A DNA stretch of 64,000 nt from NCBI RefSeq assembly GCF_027945075.1, contig NZ_CP116034.1, positions 1,364,001 through 1,428,000 on the forward strand, read 5' to 3'. Shown here piece after piece: positions 1 through 8,950 of the stretch. A program made the translations under genes and the position numbers. The notes beneath the pieces are model-generated. The model was given only the letters and a program-made list of their open reading frames with translations, did no database searches and was not told the origin of the DNA. Every line of letters starts with the position of its first letter. Position 1 is the stretch's first letter. The stretch is from Chryseobacterium sp. CY350. GTDB lineage: Bacteria; Bacteroidota; Bacteroidia; Flavobacteriales; Weeksellaceae.

Positions 1-40
1 TACCGTTGAATTTTAAGATTCCTCTTGAATTTGCTGCCAT
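1..40 (-). CDS. N-terminus of unknown protein (partial)
   Basis: Only the first 13 codons lie in the window; they read MAANSRGILKFNG on the reverse strand. I support this as a real start because a complete flavobacterial promoter stands about 50 bases upstream (-7 box TATCTTTG at 93-100, TTG at 121-123, spacer 20). Thirteen residues are too few to name a family, and I do not recognise it. Confidence 0.5.
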   Translation of the reverse strand, partial: MAANSRGILKFNG

Positions 41-92
41 GATAAAGAAATTTTAAACAGTTAATATTTATTAGTGATTGATTTTTGTATTT

Positions 93-123
93 CAAAGATA
101 GATACGCAAAAAATGATTTTCAA
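93..123 (-). promoter_or_regulatory. Promoter of the gene leaving the left edge
   Basis: Reverse-strand TTG (121-123), a 20-base spacer and TATCTTTG (93-100) match the Bacteroidota consensus TTG-N19-TAnnTTTG exactly. The predicted start of transcription, near 86, gives a leader of about 46 bases. Confidence 0.6.
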
Positions 124-148
124 AAATTCTGTTACTTATTTTATTATT

Positions 149-185
149 TGTAGTAATTCTACGATTTTATGTCGTAGTTCTACGA
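149..185. promoter_or_regulatory. Palindromic operator candidate
   Basis: TCGTAGTTCTACGA at 172-185 is a perfect 14-base palindrome. A further half-site TTCTACGA lies at 157-164, 21 bases from the same half-site in the palindrome, close to two helical turns. It sits just upstream of the promoter at 93-123, where an activator would bind. The cognate regulator is unknown. Confidence 0.4.
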
Positions 186-220
186 TTAAAATATCAAACC
201 AAACCCGCAAAAATTCGGAC

Positions 221-250
221 AAAAAAAAGCTGCTTCTTGCGAGGCAGCTT
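221..250 (-). terminator. Terminator of the cold-shock gene
   Basis: On the reverse strand the stem AAGCTGC / GCAGCTT is followed by a run of eight T. It lies 21 bases beyond the stop of the cold-shock gene. Confidence 0.8.
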
Positions 251-270
251 AGTTTAACGATATATATCGA

Positions 271-465
271 TTATGCAAGTCTTACATTAACTGCATTTAA
301 TCCTTTTTCGCTTTTTTCTACGTCAAAAACTACTTTATCATTCTCACGAATCATTTTAGTGTTTAATCCTGAAGAATGTACAAAAATGTCTTGTCCTCCT
401 TCTGCTGGAGAGATAAATCCGAAACCTTTTGTTTCGTTAAAAAATTTTACTGTGCCTTGTTGCAT
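271..465 (-). CDS. Cold-shock protein (CspA family)
   Basis: A 64-residue single cold-shock domain, the full usual length. Both RNA-binding motifs are intact: RNP1 KGFGFI near residues 13-18 and RNP2 DIFVHSS near 26-32. Proteins of this family bind single-stranded RNA or DNA in the cytoplasm and melt RNA structure at low temperature or in stress. It lies 70 bases downstream of the DEAD-box-like gene with no promoter consensus visible between them, so the two are probably co-transcribed, and a terminator closes the unit at 221-250. Family assignment is secure; whether cold induces it cannot be read from the sequence. Confidence 0.95.
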   Translation of the reverse strand: MQQGTVKFFNETKGFGFISPAEGGQDIFVHSSGLNTKMIRENDKVVFDVEKSEKGLNAVNVRLA

Positions 466-535
466 TGTATTGGTATTAAAAATTGTTTTATTGTTTTTGT
501 CTGATTCGACATCAAACTTTTTTATTTTCTTTAAA

Positions 536-1180
536 TTACGAAACTGCAGAATACTCTGTGGCTTTCATGGTTTCTATTCTGCCGCTGCCGATTTTTTCCG
601 CAAAGCTGCTGACATCGTTGCTAATTGCTGACGAATACAATATGTTTTGTCTTTTAGCAGGTAGTTTGGTCATCAGTTTTTTCAGATAATCAGCTTTATT
701 TTCTAACAAAACTTCTAAATCGTCTATGATCAAAACTTCTATTTTTGAAAGACTGATATGTCGCTGATCATCAAGTTCCAAAAGCTTTTCCGGTGTTGCA
801 ATCAGAACATCTAATCTTCTTCTGAGCGAAGAAAGCTGTGTTCCGTTTGAAATACCTTCATAAACTGAAAGCTGCGATAAAGGAAGATATTTGGTATAAA
901 TCTTAAAATTATCTTCTATCTGCAATGCAGTTTCTTTCGTGGGAGTCAAAACCAAAACTCTTGTATCATTATGATCCGGGTTATTCTTTTTCAACATCTG
1001 AAGAACAGGCATTGTAAAAGAAGTCATCCTTTCGGTTCCCCGCGCAATCTGACAGAGTACATCTTTACCATCCAGAATCTGCGGTATCATCTTGATCTGC
1101 AATTCTGTAGGCATCGGACATCCTGCTTCTGTAGCAGCGCGAATGATGGGGTTGATTAAGTTTAGATTCTTAAAACTCAT
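536..1180 (-). CDS. DEAD-box-like protein, N-domain only, degenerate motifs
   Basis: 214 residues that align over their length with the first RecA-like domain of DEAD-box RNA helicases; the second (helicase C) domain is absent. Each motif is in its expected place but altered: Q motif PTELQ; Walker A reads ARGTERMT instead of AQTGTGKT, so the phosphate-binding lysine is gone; motif Ia PTKETA for PTRELA; Ib TPEK for TPGR; motif II DDLE for DEAD; motif III SAI for SAT. It cannot be expected to bind or hydrolyse ATP normally. The open reading frame is clean and it sits upstream of a cold-shock gene, so an RNA-binding or decoy role is more likely than simple decay. That role is inference. Confidence 0.8.
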   Translation of the reverse strand: MSFKNLNLINPIIRAATEAGCPMPTELQIKMIPQILDGKDVLCQIARGTERMTSFTMPVLQMLKKNNPDHNDTRVLVLTPTKETALQIEDNFKIYTKYLPLSQLSVYEGISNGTQLSSLRRRLDVLIATPEKLLELDDQRHISLSKIEVLIIDDLEVLLENKADYLKKLMTKLPAKRQNILYSSAISNDVSSFAEKIGSGRIETMKATEYSAVS

Positions 1181-1610
1181 GGTATTACTTTGCCGAGTTA
1201 CGGCTTTCCTTTTTCAATTGATCGGGAAACATTATTTAAATAGTTTGTGATCTGGTGAGATCATATATAGGAATTTAGTATTCTTTTTATAATTTCTTTA
1301 TTTTTTCACATCATATTCATCGTAGCTCTAAAAACGTACCTTACGCTTACTATGCTACATTATTTGTCTTTCGGAATTATTATTTTTGGAACTCAATAAA
1401 GAAAAGGGAATTTTTCTCAGAAGAATTTTTCAATTCTTTTTAGCATCGAGACTTAATGCAAAACGTATAACTCATTTGTTTAAAAACACCTTTGACCAAT
1501 CCTTTAATTATAAATATGGTATTCAGGTATTTATTTAACAATACAAAGATGAGCTAAAAATATGCATAAAATTTATATAAATAAATATTGAATTTACATA
1601 AATCACACAT
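1181..1610. other. Non-coding stretch upstream of the DEAD-like gene
   Basis: 430 AT-rich bases between two reverse-strand genes. No supported coding region or strong hairpin. The only promoter candidates for the downstream DEAD-like/cold-shock unit are -7 boxes with one mismatch on the reverse strand (near 1460 and 1547). They would give leaders of about 280-370 bases, and long leaders are common for cold-shock operons. Confidence 0.3.
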
Positions 1611-2171
1611 TTATAAATCTTCGAGATTTTTTTTTCTCTTCATTTTTAACTGTTTGTAAAAAGAGGGAGCAAGACCTGTGATCTTTTTAAACTGAAATGA
1701 CAAGTGCGCAACACTGCTGTAATTCAGCTTGTAAGCAATCTCCGTGAGGTTTAATTCATTGTAAAGCAACAGTTCTTTTACTTTTTCAATCTTATTTAAA
1801 ATAATAAAATGCTGAATCGTATAGCCGTTGACTTCCGAAAAAACATTGGCCAGATAAGTGTAATCATACTCCAATTTTTCGCTGAGATATAAAGAATAGT
1901 TCTCTTTTGGCTGCTCATCAGCAGTATGAATCATCTCCGTAATCGTATTTTTGATTTTTTCAATTAAAATACTTTTTTTGTCGTCCAGTAATTCCAGACC
2001 TAAATGCGCCAATCTCGTCCTGAAAATCTCAAGCTTGTCATGATCAACAGCTTCCGGGAAATCCACTGTGCCCAATTGTACAACGGCATGCTGTAAACCA
2101 AGCTTGTCAATTTCTTCCTGCACCATCATCTTGCATCGCAGACTGACCATATATTTGATGTATATTCTCAT
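1611..2171 (-). CDS. AraC-family transcriptional regulator
   Basis: 186 residues with a C-terminal AraC/XylS double helix-turn-helix from about residue 85 to 175, including the second-helix signature LNLTEIAYKLNYSSVAHLSF followed by FKKITGLAPSFYK. The first ~80 residues match no effector domain I know, but this short layout is frequent in Bacteroidota regulators. It stands alone, 168 bases from the acyl-CoA dehydrogenase on the same strand, with that gene's terminator in between. The target is unknown. Confidence 0.85.
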   Translation of the reverse strand: MRIYIKYMVSLRCKMMVQEEIDKLGLQHAVVQLGTVDFPEAVDHDKLEIFRTRLAHLGLELLDDKKSILIEKIKNTITEMIHTADEQPKENYSLYLSEKLEYDYTYLANVFSEVNGYTIQHFIILNKIEKVKELLLYNELNLTEIAYKLNYSSVAHLSFQFKKITGLAPSFYKQLKMKRKKNLEDL

Positions 2172-2284
2172 TCGATCATAAAAAAGATAATCTGTAGAAA
2201 TAGCATTAATTATTTAAACAATCATCTTATAATAAAATGGAAGTTACGGAAATTTAAAATAAGATTAACTGTAATGTTAACATC

Positions 2285-2316
2285 AAAAAAAATCTCCGCA
2301 GAAAATCCTGCGGAGA
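2285..2316 (-). terminator. Terminator of the acyl-CoA dehydrogenase gene
   Basis: Nine-base stem TCTCCGCAG / CTGCGGAGA with a short AT loop, followed on the reverse strand by a long T run. Confidence 0.85.
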
Positions 2317-2339
2317 CCTATTTTAAAATGTTTTTTAGA

Positions 2340-3851
2340 TTAAACTAAGAGCATCCAATTGCTGTTTTCAGAATAATCATCCAAAGGTTTAAGATCCTGA
2401 TGATGATTCATTGATGCAAGAAGGGTAACAATTTCCTGTCTTGTCATTTCCACAGAATTGTCTACAAGTTTTTGGTTGAAACCTGCATTATTCAGTTCTA
2501 AAAGATCATTTACCGTAATAATTCTGGCGACAACTTTCCCAAGATCAATCATTTTTCTTTGAGAGATTGCTGTAGTTATTGTGAAGTCTAAATTCTGCGT
2601 GTATAATTTAGCAGCATTTTCGCTTAATACATTCTGCTGAAGATATTCTCCCAAATTATCGAGTTTTTTCTTCTTCATATCTTTCAAAATCCCTTCTGAA
2701 ATCTGCGTGTACAACATTTCGTTTGAACCTTCAAAAATCTGAAACGGACGGCTGTCCATAATTCCTCTTCCACCGATATGGCTCATTCTATAGCCTTTTC
2801 CACCACATAGCTGTACCAAAATCTGAGCAGCTTCCTGCATCATGTCGGTCACCAGAGCTTTCATTGAATTTGCGTGTACACCTTCGGAAGAAAGATTATA
2901 ATCAATCCCGCTGATCTTAGAACTTTTGGCACACATTGCTGAACAAAGCGTAAAAAATGATTCTAATCTTGTCAATTGATATTGCACCTGATCAAGAGCG
3001 TACAGATTTGAATTTCCTACAATTCTGCTTCTGGTATGTTGCAAAGCCTCATCAAGCATTCTTTTCAGAAAGCCCATTCCCATTCCCGGAAACTGAAATC
3101 TGCTTCTGTGAAGAATATCAAGCATCATTTTCAGACCAGTAGATTCCGGAATAAGTTTGTTTTCCTGAGGAACTTTAATATCGATTTTATTTAATCCGTA
3201 TGGGATCATATATAATCCCGGATTGTCATAATATTCTAAAACTTCAATATTTTGCTGCCGTTGATGAGTGTCTGCAATAAAAAAGTCTACATCTCTTGAA
3301 AGACTTCCTTCAGCGTTTGCACTTCTGGACGTGATTAGCCAATAGTTTGCAAGACCGGTAAGACCTTGCCAGTGTTTTGTACCTTTAATATCATATGAAT
3401 CTCCATTTTGTACATTTTGCGTTTTCATATTTAAAGCATCGCTACCAAAATCTGGCTCAGTGATCATTAAACCACCCATTGCGCCGTAATTTAAAAAATG
3501 CTTGAAAATATCTTCCTTAATAGCTTCATTACCATATTTTGCCAAAGGCTCTAAAAATAATGCGATGTTAATCCCAAAAGTTAAAGACAACGGCAGAGAT
3601 TCGTAAGATGCAGCCGATAAAATCCCCAAACATTCTTTCACTTTCAATCCTCTTCCTCCAAATTCTGTCGGTACAGCAACAGATAAAGGCTTAAGATTCA
3701 TAATTTCTTTCCATACGTTCGGCGGCAAACCCCTTTGAAGGCTAAGCTCGTCGATATTTTCTCTCTGAAAAAGGTCGTGTAATGAAGTTTTAAAATGATC
3801 AAGAAACTCGGAGTACGTTTCTCCGGATATCTTGTTAGAAGATTCAATCAT
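2340..3851 (-). CDS. Acyl-CoA dehydrogenase family protein
   Basis: About 503 residues with the three-part acyl-CoA dehydrogenase fold: helical N domain, a beta domain with the FAD-contacting MITEPDFGSDA segment, and a helical C domain holding GGKGYRMSHIGGRGIMD and FEGSNEMLYTQ. Family members oxidise acyl-CoA thioesters at the alpha-beta position and pass electrons to ETF; the substrate here is unknown. A C-terminal extension beyond the usual ~380 residues places it among the longer FadE-like forms. I chose the ATG at 3851 (MIESSNK); an in-frame ATG at 3878 and a GTG at 3914 are alternatives that add residues unlike the family. Monocistronic, with its own terminator. Confidence 0.85.
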   Translation of the reverse strand: MIESSNKISGETYSEFLDHFKTSLHDLFQRENIDELSLQRGLPPNVWKEIMNLKPLSVAVPTEFGGRGLKVKECLGILSAASYESLPLSLTFGINIALFLEPLAKYGNEAIKEDIFKHFLNYGAMGGLMITEPDFGSDALNMKTQNVQNGDSYDIKGTKHWQGLTGLANYWLITSRSANAEGSLSRDVDFFIADTHQRQQNIEVLEYYDNPGLYMIPYGLNKIDIKVPQENKLIPESTGLKMMLDILHRSRFQFPGMGMGFLKRMLDEALQHTRSRIVGNSNLYALDQVQYQLTRLESFFTLCSAMCAKSSKISGIDYNLSSEGVHANSMKALVTDMMQEAAQILVQLCGGKGYRMSHIGGRGIMDSRPFQIFEGSNEMLYTQISEGILKDMKKKKLDNLGEYLQQNVLSENAAKLYTQNLDFTITTAISQRKMIDLGKVVARIITVNDLLELNNAGFNQKLVDNSVEMTRQEIVTLLASMNHHQDLKPLDDYSENSNWMLLV

Positions 3852-4133
3852 ACAATATAAATATTTTCTGTACGCCATTGATACAGCGGTATTACAAAAT
3901 GAAGCGAATGGCACAATAAGCTCTTATATAAGCTGCTTCATAAAATATGTGAGCAAGATACAAATTTTCACACTTGTTATCATTCTAAAAAATCAAATTT
4001 GACAAATTATTAACGTAACATTATGATTTTTGCATAAAAACCATTATACCAATCAGATTTTAAACATATAACCAAACAAACAACATGCTAATTAGAATAA
4101 TTCTTTATAAAGTGTAATAATTTTGATAAAGTA

Positions 4134-4397
4134 TTACTTACTTTTCTTTCTGAATGTAATAAAACATATCAGAAGAGTTACATTCACGAGAACAGCAAAT
4201 GCATTTGATACAATAATTGGCAATTCGTTACGAATAATCCCATACCAAACCCACAGAGAAAGTCCGGTAATTAACACCATAATCATCACCCACGATAAGT
4301 CCTCGACATTCTTTTTCCTGATTACTTTGATCAATTGCGGAATCATCGCAACGGAAGTAAGAACGCCTGCGACAATTCCCAATATATTTTCATCCAT
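4134..4397 (-). CDS. SemiSWEET sugar transporter
   Basis: 87 residues forming one triple-helix bundle, the standard SemiSWEET unit, with a PQ-loop motif (MIPQLIK, residues 18-24) in the first membrane helix and a basic C-terminal tail. Such proteins dimerise in the inner membrane and move small sugars by facilitated diffusion; the sugar is not predictable. The next gene upstream (4423-4737) is 25 bases away on the same strand, so they may be co-transcribed. Length, the three membrane segments and the PQ motif all agree with the family. Confidence 0.88.
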   Translation of the reverse strand: MDENILGIVAGVLTSVAMIPQLIKVIRKKNVEDLSWVMIMVLITGLSLWVWYGIIRNELPIIVSNAFAVLVNVTLLICFITFRKKSK

Positions 4398-4422
4398 ATT
4401 ATCAATTATTTAAGCATACATT

Positions 4423-4737
4423 TTATCTATGCCTGTTTCCTCGCTGGTGATATTCTACATTTTTTGGTCTTGCTTCGTAATGATTGGCTGTATTTTCCCC
4501 GTGAAAATTATTGACCTGAGATCTATTATCCGGATTTGGAGTTTCATAATGGAAATCTTTACCGTTCCTGTAAAATTTGCCATCAACAGTTTTATAAATC
4601 TGATTTTCTTTGTAAGTATTTCCGTCTGGTGCGGTAAATGTTTTTTTGTTTTGATTTCTTTTCCTTCTTTTTTGATTTAAAAGAAACAATGCGCCTCCCG
4701 CCACAAATGCCAACGCTATTTTTGCTGTCTTATTCAT
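4423..4737 (-). CDS. Small membrane-anchored basic protein, unknown
   Basis: 104 residues. One hydrophobic segment (about 7-20) is followed by a cluster of Arg/Lys (QKRRKRNQNKK), which predicts an N-terminal anchor with the rest in the cytoplasm. The remainder is polar with the repeated theme KTVDGKFYRNGKDFHY and is rich in Asn, His and Tyr. I do not recognise a family. It precedes the SemiSWEET gene by 25 bases. Confidence 0.65.
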   Translation of the reverse strand: MNKTAKIALAFVAGGALFLLNQKRRKRNQNKKTFTAPDGNTYKENQIYKTVDGKFYRNGKDFHYETPNPDNRSQVNNFHGENTANHYEARPKNVEYHQRGNRHR

Positions 4738-4972
4738 AAACTTTTATTTATATGAATTTAACAAAAGCCCTGCCAATGAAAGAGAATTCATTAATTATAA
4801 AGAATTTTTGATGCATTTACTTTAAAAAATGTTTACCGCCGTAAATGTTTCTTTTAGACAACAATATATTTTTTGTAAATCTTAATCAAATCGGCTTAAA
4901 CAAAGGTTATTTTAACAATTTGGTCTTATAATTGAATATTAATAAATATCAAAAATCATAAAATAAATAAAT

Positions 4973-5566
4973 ATGGCTACTAAAACAGCAACACCAAAAA
5001 AAACAACTTCAGTAAAGAAAACAACGGCTCCGAAAAAGTCCGCATCAAAAACAGCAGATAAAACATCTGCAAAGAGTGATGCTGCATCAGATTTAAGAGA
5101 TTTTTTCGAAGACGCAATGAAAGACATTTACTGGGCAGAAAAAGCATTAGCTAAAGCTCTTCCAAAGATGGAAAAAAATGCTACTCACCCCGATCTGAAA
5201 AAAGCAATCTCTAATCATCTTGCCGAAACCGAAAATCATATTAAGAGATTAGAAGACTGTTTTAAATCGTTAGGATTGAAACCGGAAGCTAAAAAATGTG
5301 ATGCAATGCAGGGACTTTTAGATGAAGGAAAAGGAATTATGGAAGAAACAAAAGCAGGTGCAATACGTGACGTAGGAATTATTGCAGCTTCTCAAAAAGT
5401 AGAACATTACGAAATCGCAACCTACGGAAGTCTTGCAGCTTACGCAAAAGTTCTGAAGGAGAAAACATGCCTTAGTAACTTTCTAGCGACACTAAAAGAA
5501 GAGAAAAACTGTGACAAGTTGCTTACTCAAATCGCTGATACGGCATTGAACAGCAAGGCTAAATAA
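4973..5566 (+). CDS. YciE-type ferritin-like protein (DUF892) with basic tail
   Basis: 197 residues. The first ~40 are almost only Lys, Ala, Thr, Ser and Pro, resembling a histone-H1 or DPS-type DNA-binding tail. Residues ~45-190 form the four-helix DUF892 (YciE/YciF) domain with FEDAMKDIYWAEKAL, EGKGIMEET and QKVEHYEIATYG, whose Glu/His residues supply the di-metal site. Family members are stress-induced. This is one of three paralogues here (others at 38298 and 52574). A bidirectional terminator follows at once. The tail suggests nucleoid association, which is inference. Confidence 0.9.
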   Translation: MATKTATPKKTTSVKKTTAPKKSASKTADKTSAKSDAASDLRDFFEDAMKDIYWAEKALAKALPKMEKNATHPDLKKAISNHLAETENHIKRLEDCFKSLGLKPEAKKCDAMQGLLDEGKGIMEETKAGAIRDVGIIAASQKVEHYEIATYGSLAAYAKVLKEKTCLSNFLATLKEEKNCDKLLTQIADTALNSKAK

Positions 5567-5588
5567 AAATTATTCAAATTAAATAAAA

Positions 5589-5619
5589 AAAATTCCTCAA
5601 TACTATTGAGGAATTTTTT
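5589..5619. terminator. Bidirectional terminator
   Basis: Stem AAATTCCTCAA / TTGAGGAATTT flanked by A and T runs, between convergent genes ending at 5566 and 5637. Confidence 0.85.
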
Positions 5620-5636
5620 ATTGGTAAAATTTAACG

Positions 5637-6140
5637 TTAGTTGTTTAGAATCAGAAGATTATTCAGTTCGCTCTTGAAGCATCCTAAGATAAATTCTGCG
5701 TAATAAAGCTGTGCATTCAATGCTTGAGTTTTTGGGTGAAGTTCAAGTTTTTTTGAAACAATTATTTCACCTTTATAAGCAATTGAATAATGTGCAAAGA
5801 CACTGTAAATAGAGTTTCTCACTGGCGTGCAATATCCTGTCGTTGCAATTGACCAGTCGCTTTCAAACATTTTTGCGACATTGAGAGCCATTGTTTCTGC
5901 AATATTTTCTGACACGCAGTCACACACTTCAGCTTCATTCTCATCCACATTTAGCAGACGTACTTTTTCGGGCAATGCATAAGCCGTCATTCCGCCCTTA
6001 TAAAACATAGATGCATTCGGCATCTGTGAAAAAGCTAGCTGCAGCATTCCTGAAGTTACACTTTCAGCAACAGAAATTGTTTCGTTACTGGTAATCAGAC
6101 ATTCACTGATATAATCGAGAGTTTTTTGTTGAAATTCCAT
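5637..6140 (-). CDS. CinA C-terminal-like protein, paralogue 1
   Basis: 167 residues matching the CinA C-terminal (PncC, nicotinamide-nucleotide amidohydrolase) domain over its whole length: VAESVTSGMLQ near residue 25, KGGMTAYALPEKVRLLNV near 62-79, and CDCVSENIAETMA. Two family hallmarks differ. The active-site stretch reads AESVTSG rather than AESCTGG, and the glycine-rich TGIAGPGGG loop is replaced by TGYCTPVRNS. The same changes occur in the paralogues at 37652 and 44841, so this is a coherent divergent subfamily whose amidase activity is doubtful. Convergent with the YciE gene. Confidence 0.8.
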   Translation of the reverse strand: MEFQQKTLDYISECLITSNETISVAESVTSGMLQLAFSQMPNASMFYKGGMTAYALPEKVRLLNVDENEAEVCDCVSENIAETMALNVAKMFESDWSIATTGYCTPVRNSIYSVFAHYSIAYKGEIIVSKKLELHPKTQALNAQLYYAEFILGCFKSELNNLLILNN

Positions 6141-6280
6141 AATAGTAAAATTTATTGGAATATAATTTCAAAATCTGCAATTTCAGTAGAACTGATTTCG
6201 ATATTCAGAAAAAAATCTAAAACCGAATAATTGCTTTCATAATTATTATATTGATTTGGTTAAAAAAACAATATCTAATT

Positions 6281-8428
6281 CTATGCCATTGAGTTACGAT
6301 CTTTCTCTAGATCCCAAACTCTGTGAGCAGCCACGGCAGAAATAAATTGTTCATCAGAAGAATTGTCTCCTGAAGTCTGAATAATTGCACGATCTTTATG
6401 AGTCTTTTTTGCAATATTCGTCACTTTATAGATCTCATCAGTATCTTTCCCAAAATAGATCGCCTTACAGTGTTTGTAAGCTTCATTGATGAATTCCGCA
6501 ACGATTGGTTTGATATCAGGCTTCGTCAGTTGCTCCACAGACTTTTCGCCCGGACAGATATAAAGCGCATCGAAACTCACACTTGCAACACTGGAAATAG
6601 AATGATCTGGTACGAAAGTCGTTTGATCATCTGCATTTACAGGCGCAACACTTGTTCCAATAATCTGCACCACTGCGCCTTTACTTTCAAGTTTACTTTT
6701 CAGAGATTTTACAGCCTGAGTATTTACACCATTTGCCATTACAAAACCAATGATTCGGCTCTCAATAGTGTCTTTTACGGTATTTTCCATGCTCAAAGCT
6801 TCAGAAAATTTTGTAGATGGTTCTCTTTCCTCACTTTGAAGACTTGAAGGATCGGCATCTGCTGGAATACTTCCGTTCGGTTTGTCTAATTTTTTCACCT
6901 CAACACCCAATTTTTCCGCAACATTTGCAGCTAATTCTTTATTAATAAAATTAAGTTGACCCACTACTCTTTCTCGGATTTCCGGAATGGTAACTTTCGA
7001 AAGCTCAAAAATTAATGCGTTTTGAAGATGTTCTTTTTCCGGTGTAGACTGGCTATTGAAAAATAATTTAGCCTGAGAATAATGATCGACAAAACTTTCA
7101 CTTCTCGCTCTCACTTTGTGACCATCTACTCTTTCATTGTGAGAAGCAAAACCGCCATCTTTCATCATTGCCTGAAACGGACAACCGCCACCGATAGAAT
7201 TTGGCTCATAGCTCACTTTGCCTTTTACGATCTGCTGTCTCATATGACCGTCACGCTGATTATTATGTACAGTATTAACAGATCTGTTGATTGGAATCTC
7301 GTGGAAATTTGGTGAGCCTAATCTTGATAATTGAGTATCTGTGTAAGAAAATAGCCTTCCCTGAAGCAACGGATCATTAGAAAAATCAATTCCTGGAACC
7401 AAATGTCCCGGGTGGAATGCAACCTGCTCTGTTTCAGCAAAGAAATTATCCGGATTTCTGTTTAAAGTTAATGTCCCTACCAACTGCACAGGCACAAGCT
7501 CTTCAGGAACTATTTTTGTAGGATCAAGGAGATCAAAGTCAAAGTCGTGTTCATTTTCTTCCGGAATGATCTGCACTCCGAAATCCCATTCAGGGAATGC
7601 GCCTTTCTCGATAGATTCCCAAAGATCTCTTCTGTGAAAATCCGGATCGGTACCCGATATTTTTTGAGCTTCAGTCCATGCAACAGAATGCACCCCCAAT
7701 TTTGGTTTAAAATGGAATTTTACAAAGTGCACCGCTCCTTCACTATTGATAAATTTAAATGAATGAACACCAAAACCTTCCATCATTCGGTAACTTCTCG
7801 GGATCGCGCGATCACTCATCGCCCACATAATCATGTGCATACTTTCTGGCATTAATGAGATAAAATCCCAAAAAGTATCATGAGCAGAAGCCGCCTGCGG
7901 AATCGCGTTATCAGGTTCCGGTTTTACGGCATGCACCAAATCCGGAAACTTCATCGCATCCTGAATAAAAAATACAGGAATATTGTTTCCTACCAAATCG
8001 TAATTCCCTTCATCGGTATAAAATTTTACGGCAAATCCCCGAACGTCTCTCGCTAAGTCTGTACTTCCTGCACTTCCCGCAACCGTAGAAAATCTGACAA
8101 AAACGGGAGTTTCTTTTCCTACTTCATTTAAAAACTTTGCTTTTGTATATTTTGCCAAACTTTTATTCAGCTTAAAAACACCATGCGCACCAGAACCTCT
8201 GGCATGAACTATTCTCTCAGGAATTCTTTCGTGGTCGAAATGAGTAATTTTTTCTCTCAGGATAAAATCCTCCAGAAGTGTAGCTCCTCTTTCATCAGTT
8301 TTTAAAGAATCCTGATTATTGTTAATCTTAAGTCCTTGATTGGTCGTCAGTTTTTCATTGCTATTGTCTGTCGTGTGATCCTGAAGCTGATCAATTTTGT
8401 CATTATTAGTGACTTCTTTGTTTTCCAT
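6281..8428 (-). CDS. katE: Large-subunit catalase (HPII type)
   Basis: 715 residues, the length of HPII catalases. A long polar N-terminal arm (1-60) precedes the catalase core with the catalytic histidine (H75 in ERIVHARGSGAHG), the distal asparagine region GNNIPVFFIQDAMKFPD and the haem-tyrosine motif RLFSYTDTQLSRLG. A DJ-1/PfpI-like flavodoxin domain closes the protein from about residue 565. It decomposes hydrogen peroxide in the cytoplasm. Large catalases are typical stationary-phase or general-stress enzymes, which fits the YciE, CinA-like and PA2169 neighbours. Transcribed alone with a 288-base upstream gap; no Crp-type palindrome was found there. Confidence 0.95.
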   Translation of the reverse strand: MENKEVTNNDKIDQLQDHTTDNSNEKLTTNQGLKINNNQDSLKTDERGATLLEDFILREKITHFDHERIPERIVHARGSGAHGVFKLNKSLAKYTKAKFLNEVGKETPVFVRFSTVAGSAGSTDLARDVRGFAVKFYTDEGNYDLVGNNIPVFFIQDAMKFPDLVHAVKPEPDNAIPQAASAHDTFWDFISLMPESMHMIMWAMSDRAIPRSYRMMEGFGVHSFKFINSEGAVHFVKFHFKPKLGVHSVAWTEAQKISGTDPDFHRRDLWESIEKGAFPEWDFGVQIIPEENEHDFDFDLLDPTKIVPEELVPVQLVGTLTLNRNPDNFFAETEQVAFHPGHLVPGIDFSNDPLLQGRLFSYTDTQLSRLGSPNFHEIPINRSVNTVHNNQRDGHMRQQIVKGKVSYEPNSIGGGCPFQAMMKDGGFASHNERVDGHKVRARSESFVDHYSQAKLFFNSQSTPEKEHLQNALIFELSKVTIPEIRERVVGQLNFINKELAANVAEKLGVEVKKLDKPNGSIPADADPSSLQSEEREPSTKFSEALSMENTVKDTIESRIIGFVMANGVNTQAVKSLKSKLESKGAVVQIIGTSVAPVNADDQTTFVPDHSISSVASVSFDALYICPGEKSVEQLTKPDIKPIVAEFINEAYKHCKAIYFGKDTDEIYKVTNIAKKTHKDRAIIQTSGDNSSDEQFISAVAAHRVWDLEKDRNSMA

Positions 8429-8716
8429 ATTATTTAAGTGGTTTGTTATATATGATTTGATTAAATATTTATTTAAGCTGAATATTAAGCTTTCATCTAT
8501 CGTAAAGTGTTATTTAAATGATTAATAGGAAAATTTACATTGAAATTTTCATCATGTGATTTTCTACTGCAGAAACATACACATGAATATTAAACTTTAT
8601 AGCATGTATGTTGAAGTGTAAGCAAAACAGTTTATTGCTCAATACATTGTAATTAATGATACCAGTTATTTATGGGATTACCTATGACTCATATAAAATT
8701 TTAAACTGATGAAAAT

Positions 8717-8929
8717 TTATCTTGATGTTCCGGTAGAATCTGTTTTTACAGAAGCTGTATCTGATGTAGGGGCCGCAACTAAAGTATCTATAGGATCTGG
8801 AGTTGGAACCGAATGTTCGCGGTTCGGCGTTGTAATAGAATCTGTCTCTGTGGAAGCGTTACTCGCCTCTTTCTTACAACTTAGCAGCAAAAAACCGATC
8901 GTTAATGCTGATGAGATTAGTAATTTCAT
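8717..8929 (-). CDS. Tiny lipoprotein 1
   Basis: 70 residues starting MKLLISS with a type II signal peptide and lipobox FLLLSC followed by KKEAS; the rest is Ser/Thr/Asp/Pro-rich and probably disordered. It closely resembles the lipoprotein at 39973 (LISCKKE, then a Thr/Ser/Asp-rich tail). An in-frame ATG at 8953 was rejected because the -7 box CAAATTTA (8951-8958, reverse TAAATTTG) would overlap it. The promoter carries a Crp/Fnr-type palindrome (8983-8994). Function unknown; an envelope stress role is inferred only from its promoter and neighbours. Confidence 0.75.
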   Translation of the reverse strand: MKLLISSALTIGFLLLSCKKEASNASTETDSITTPNREHSVPTPDPIDTLVAAPTSDTASVKTDSTGTSR

Positions 8930-8950
8930 AATATTTCTTTGGTGTGTTAT

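Noticed and set aside
74..631. 185-codon open frame on the plus strand
   Set aside because: It runs antisense across the cold-shock gene and the end of the DEAD-like gene, has no family resemblance, and the reverse frames are clearly coding.
8681..8696. TATGACTCATA near the catalase gene
   Set aside because: Palindromic, but with a one-base centre, not the TGAY-N4-RTCA form, and no -7 box at the right distance.
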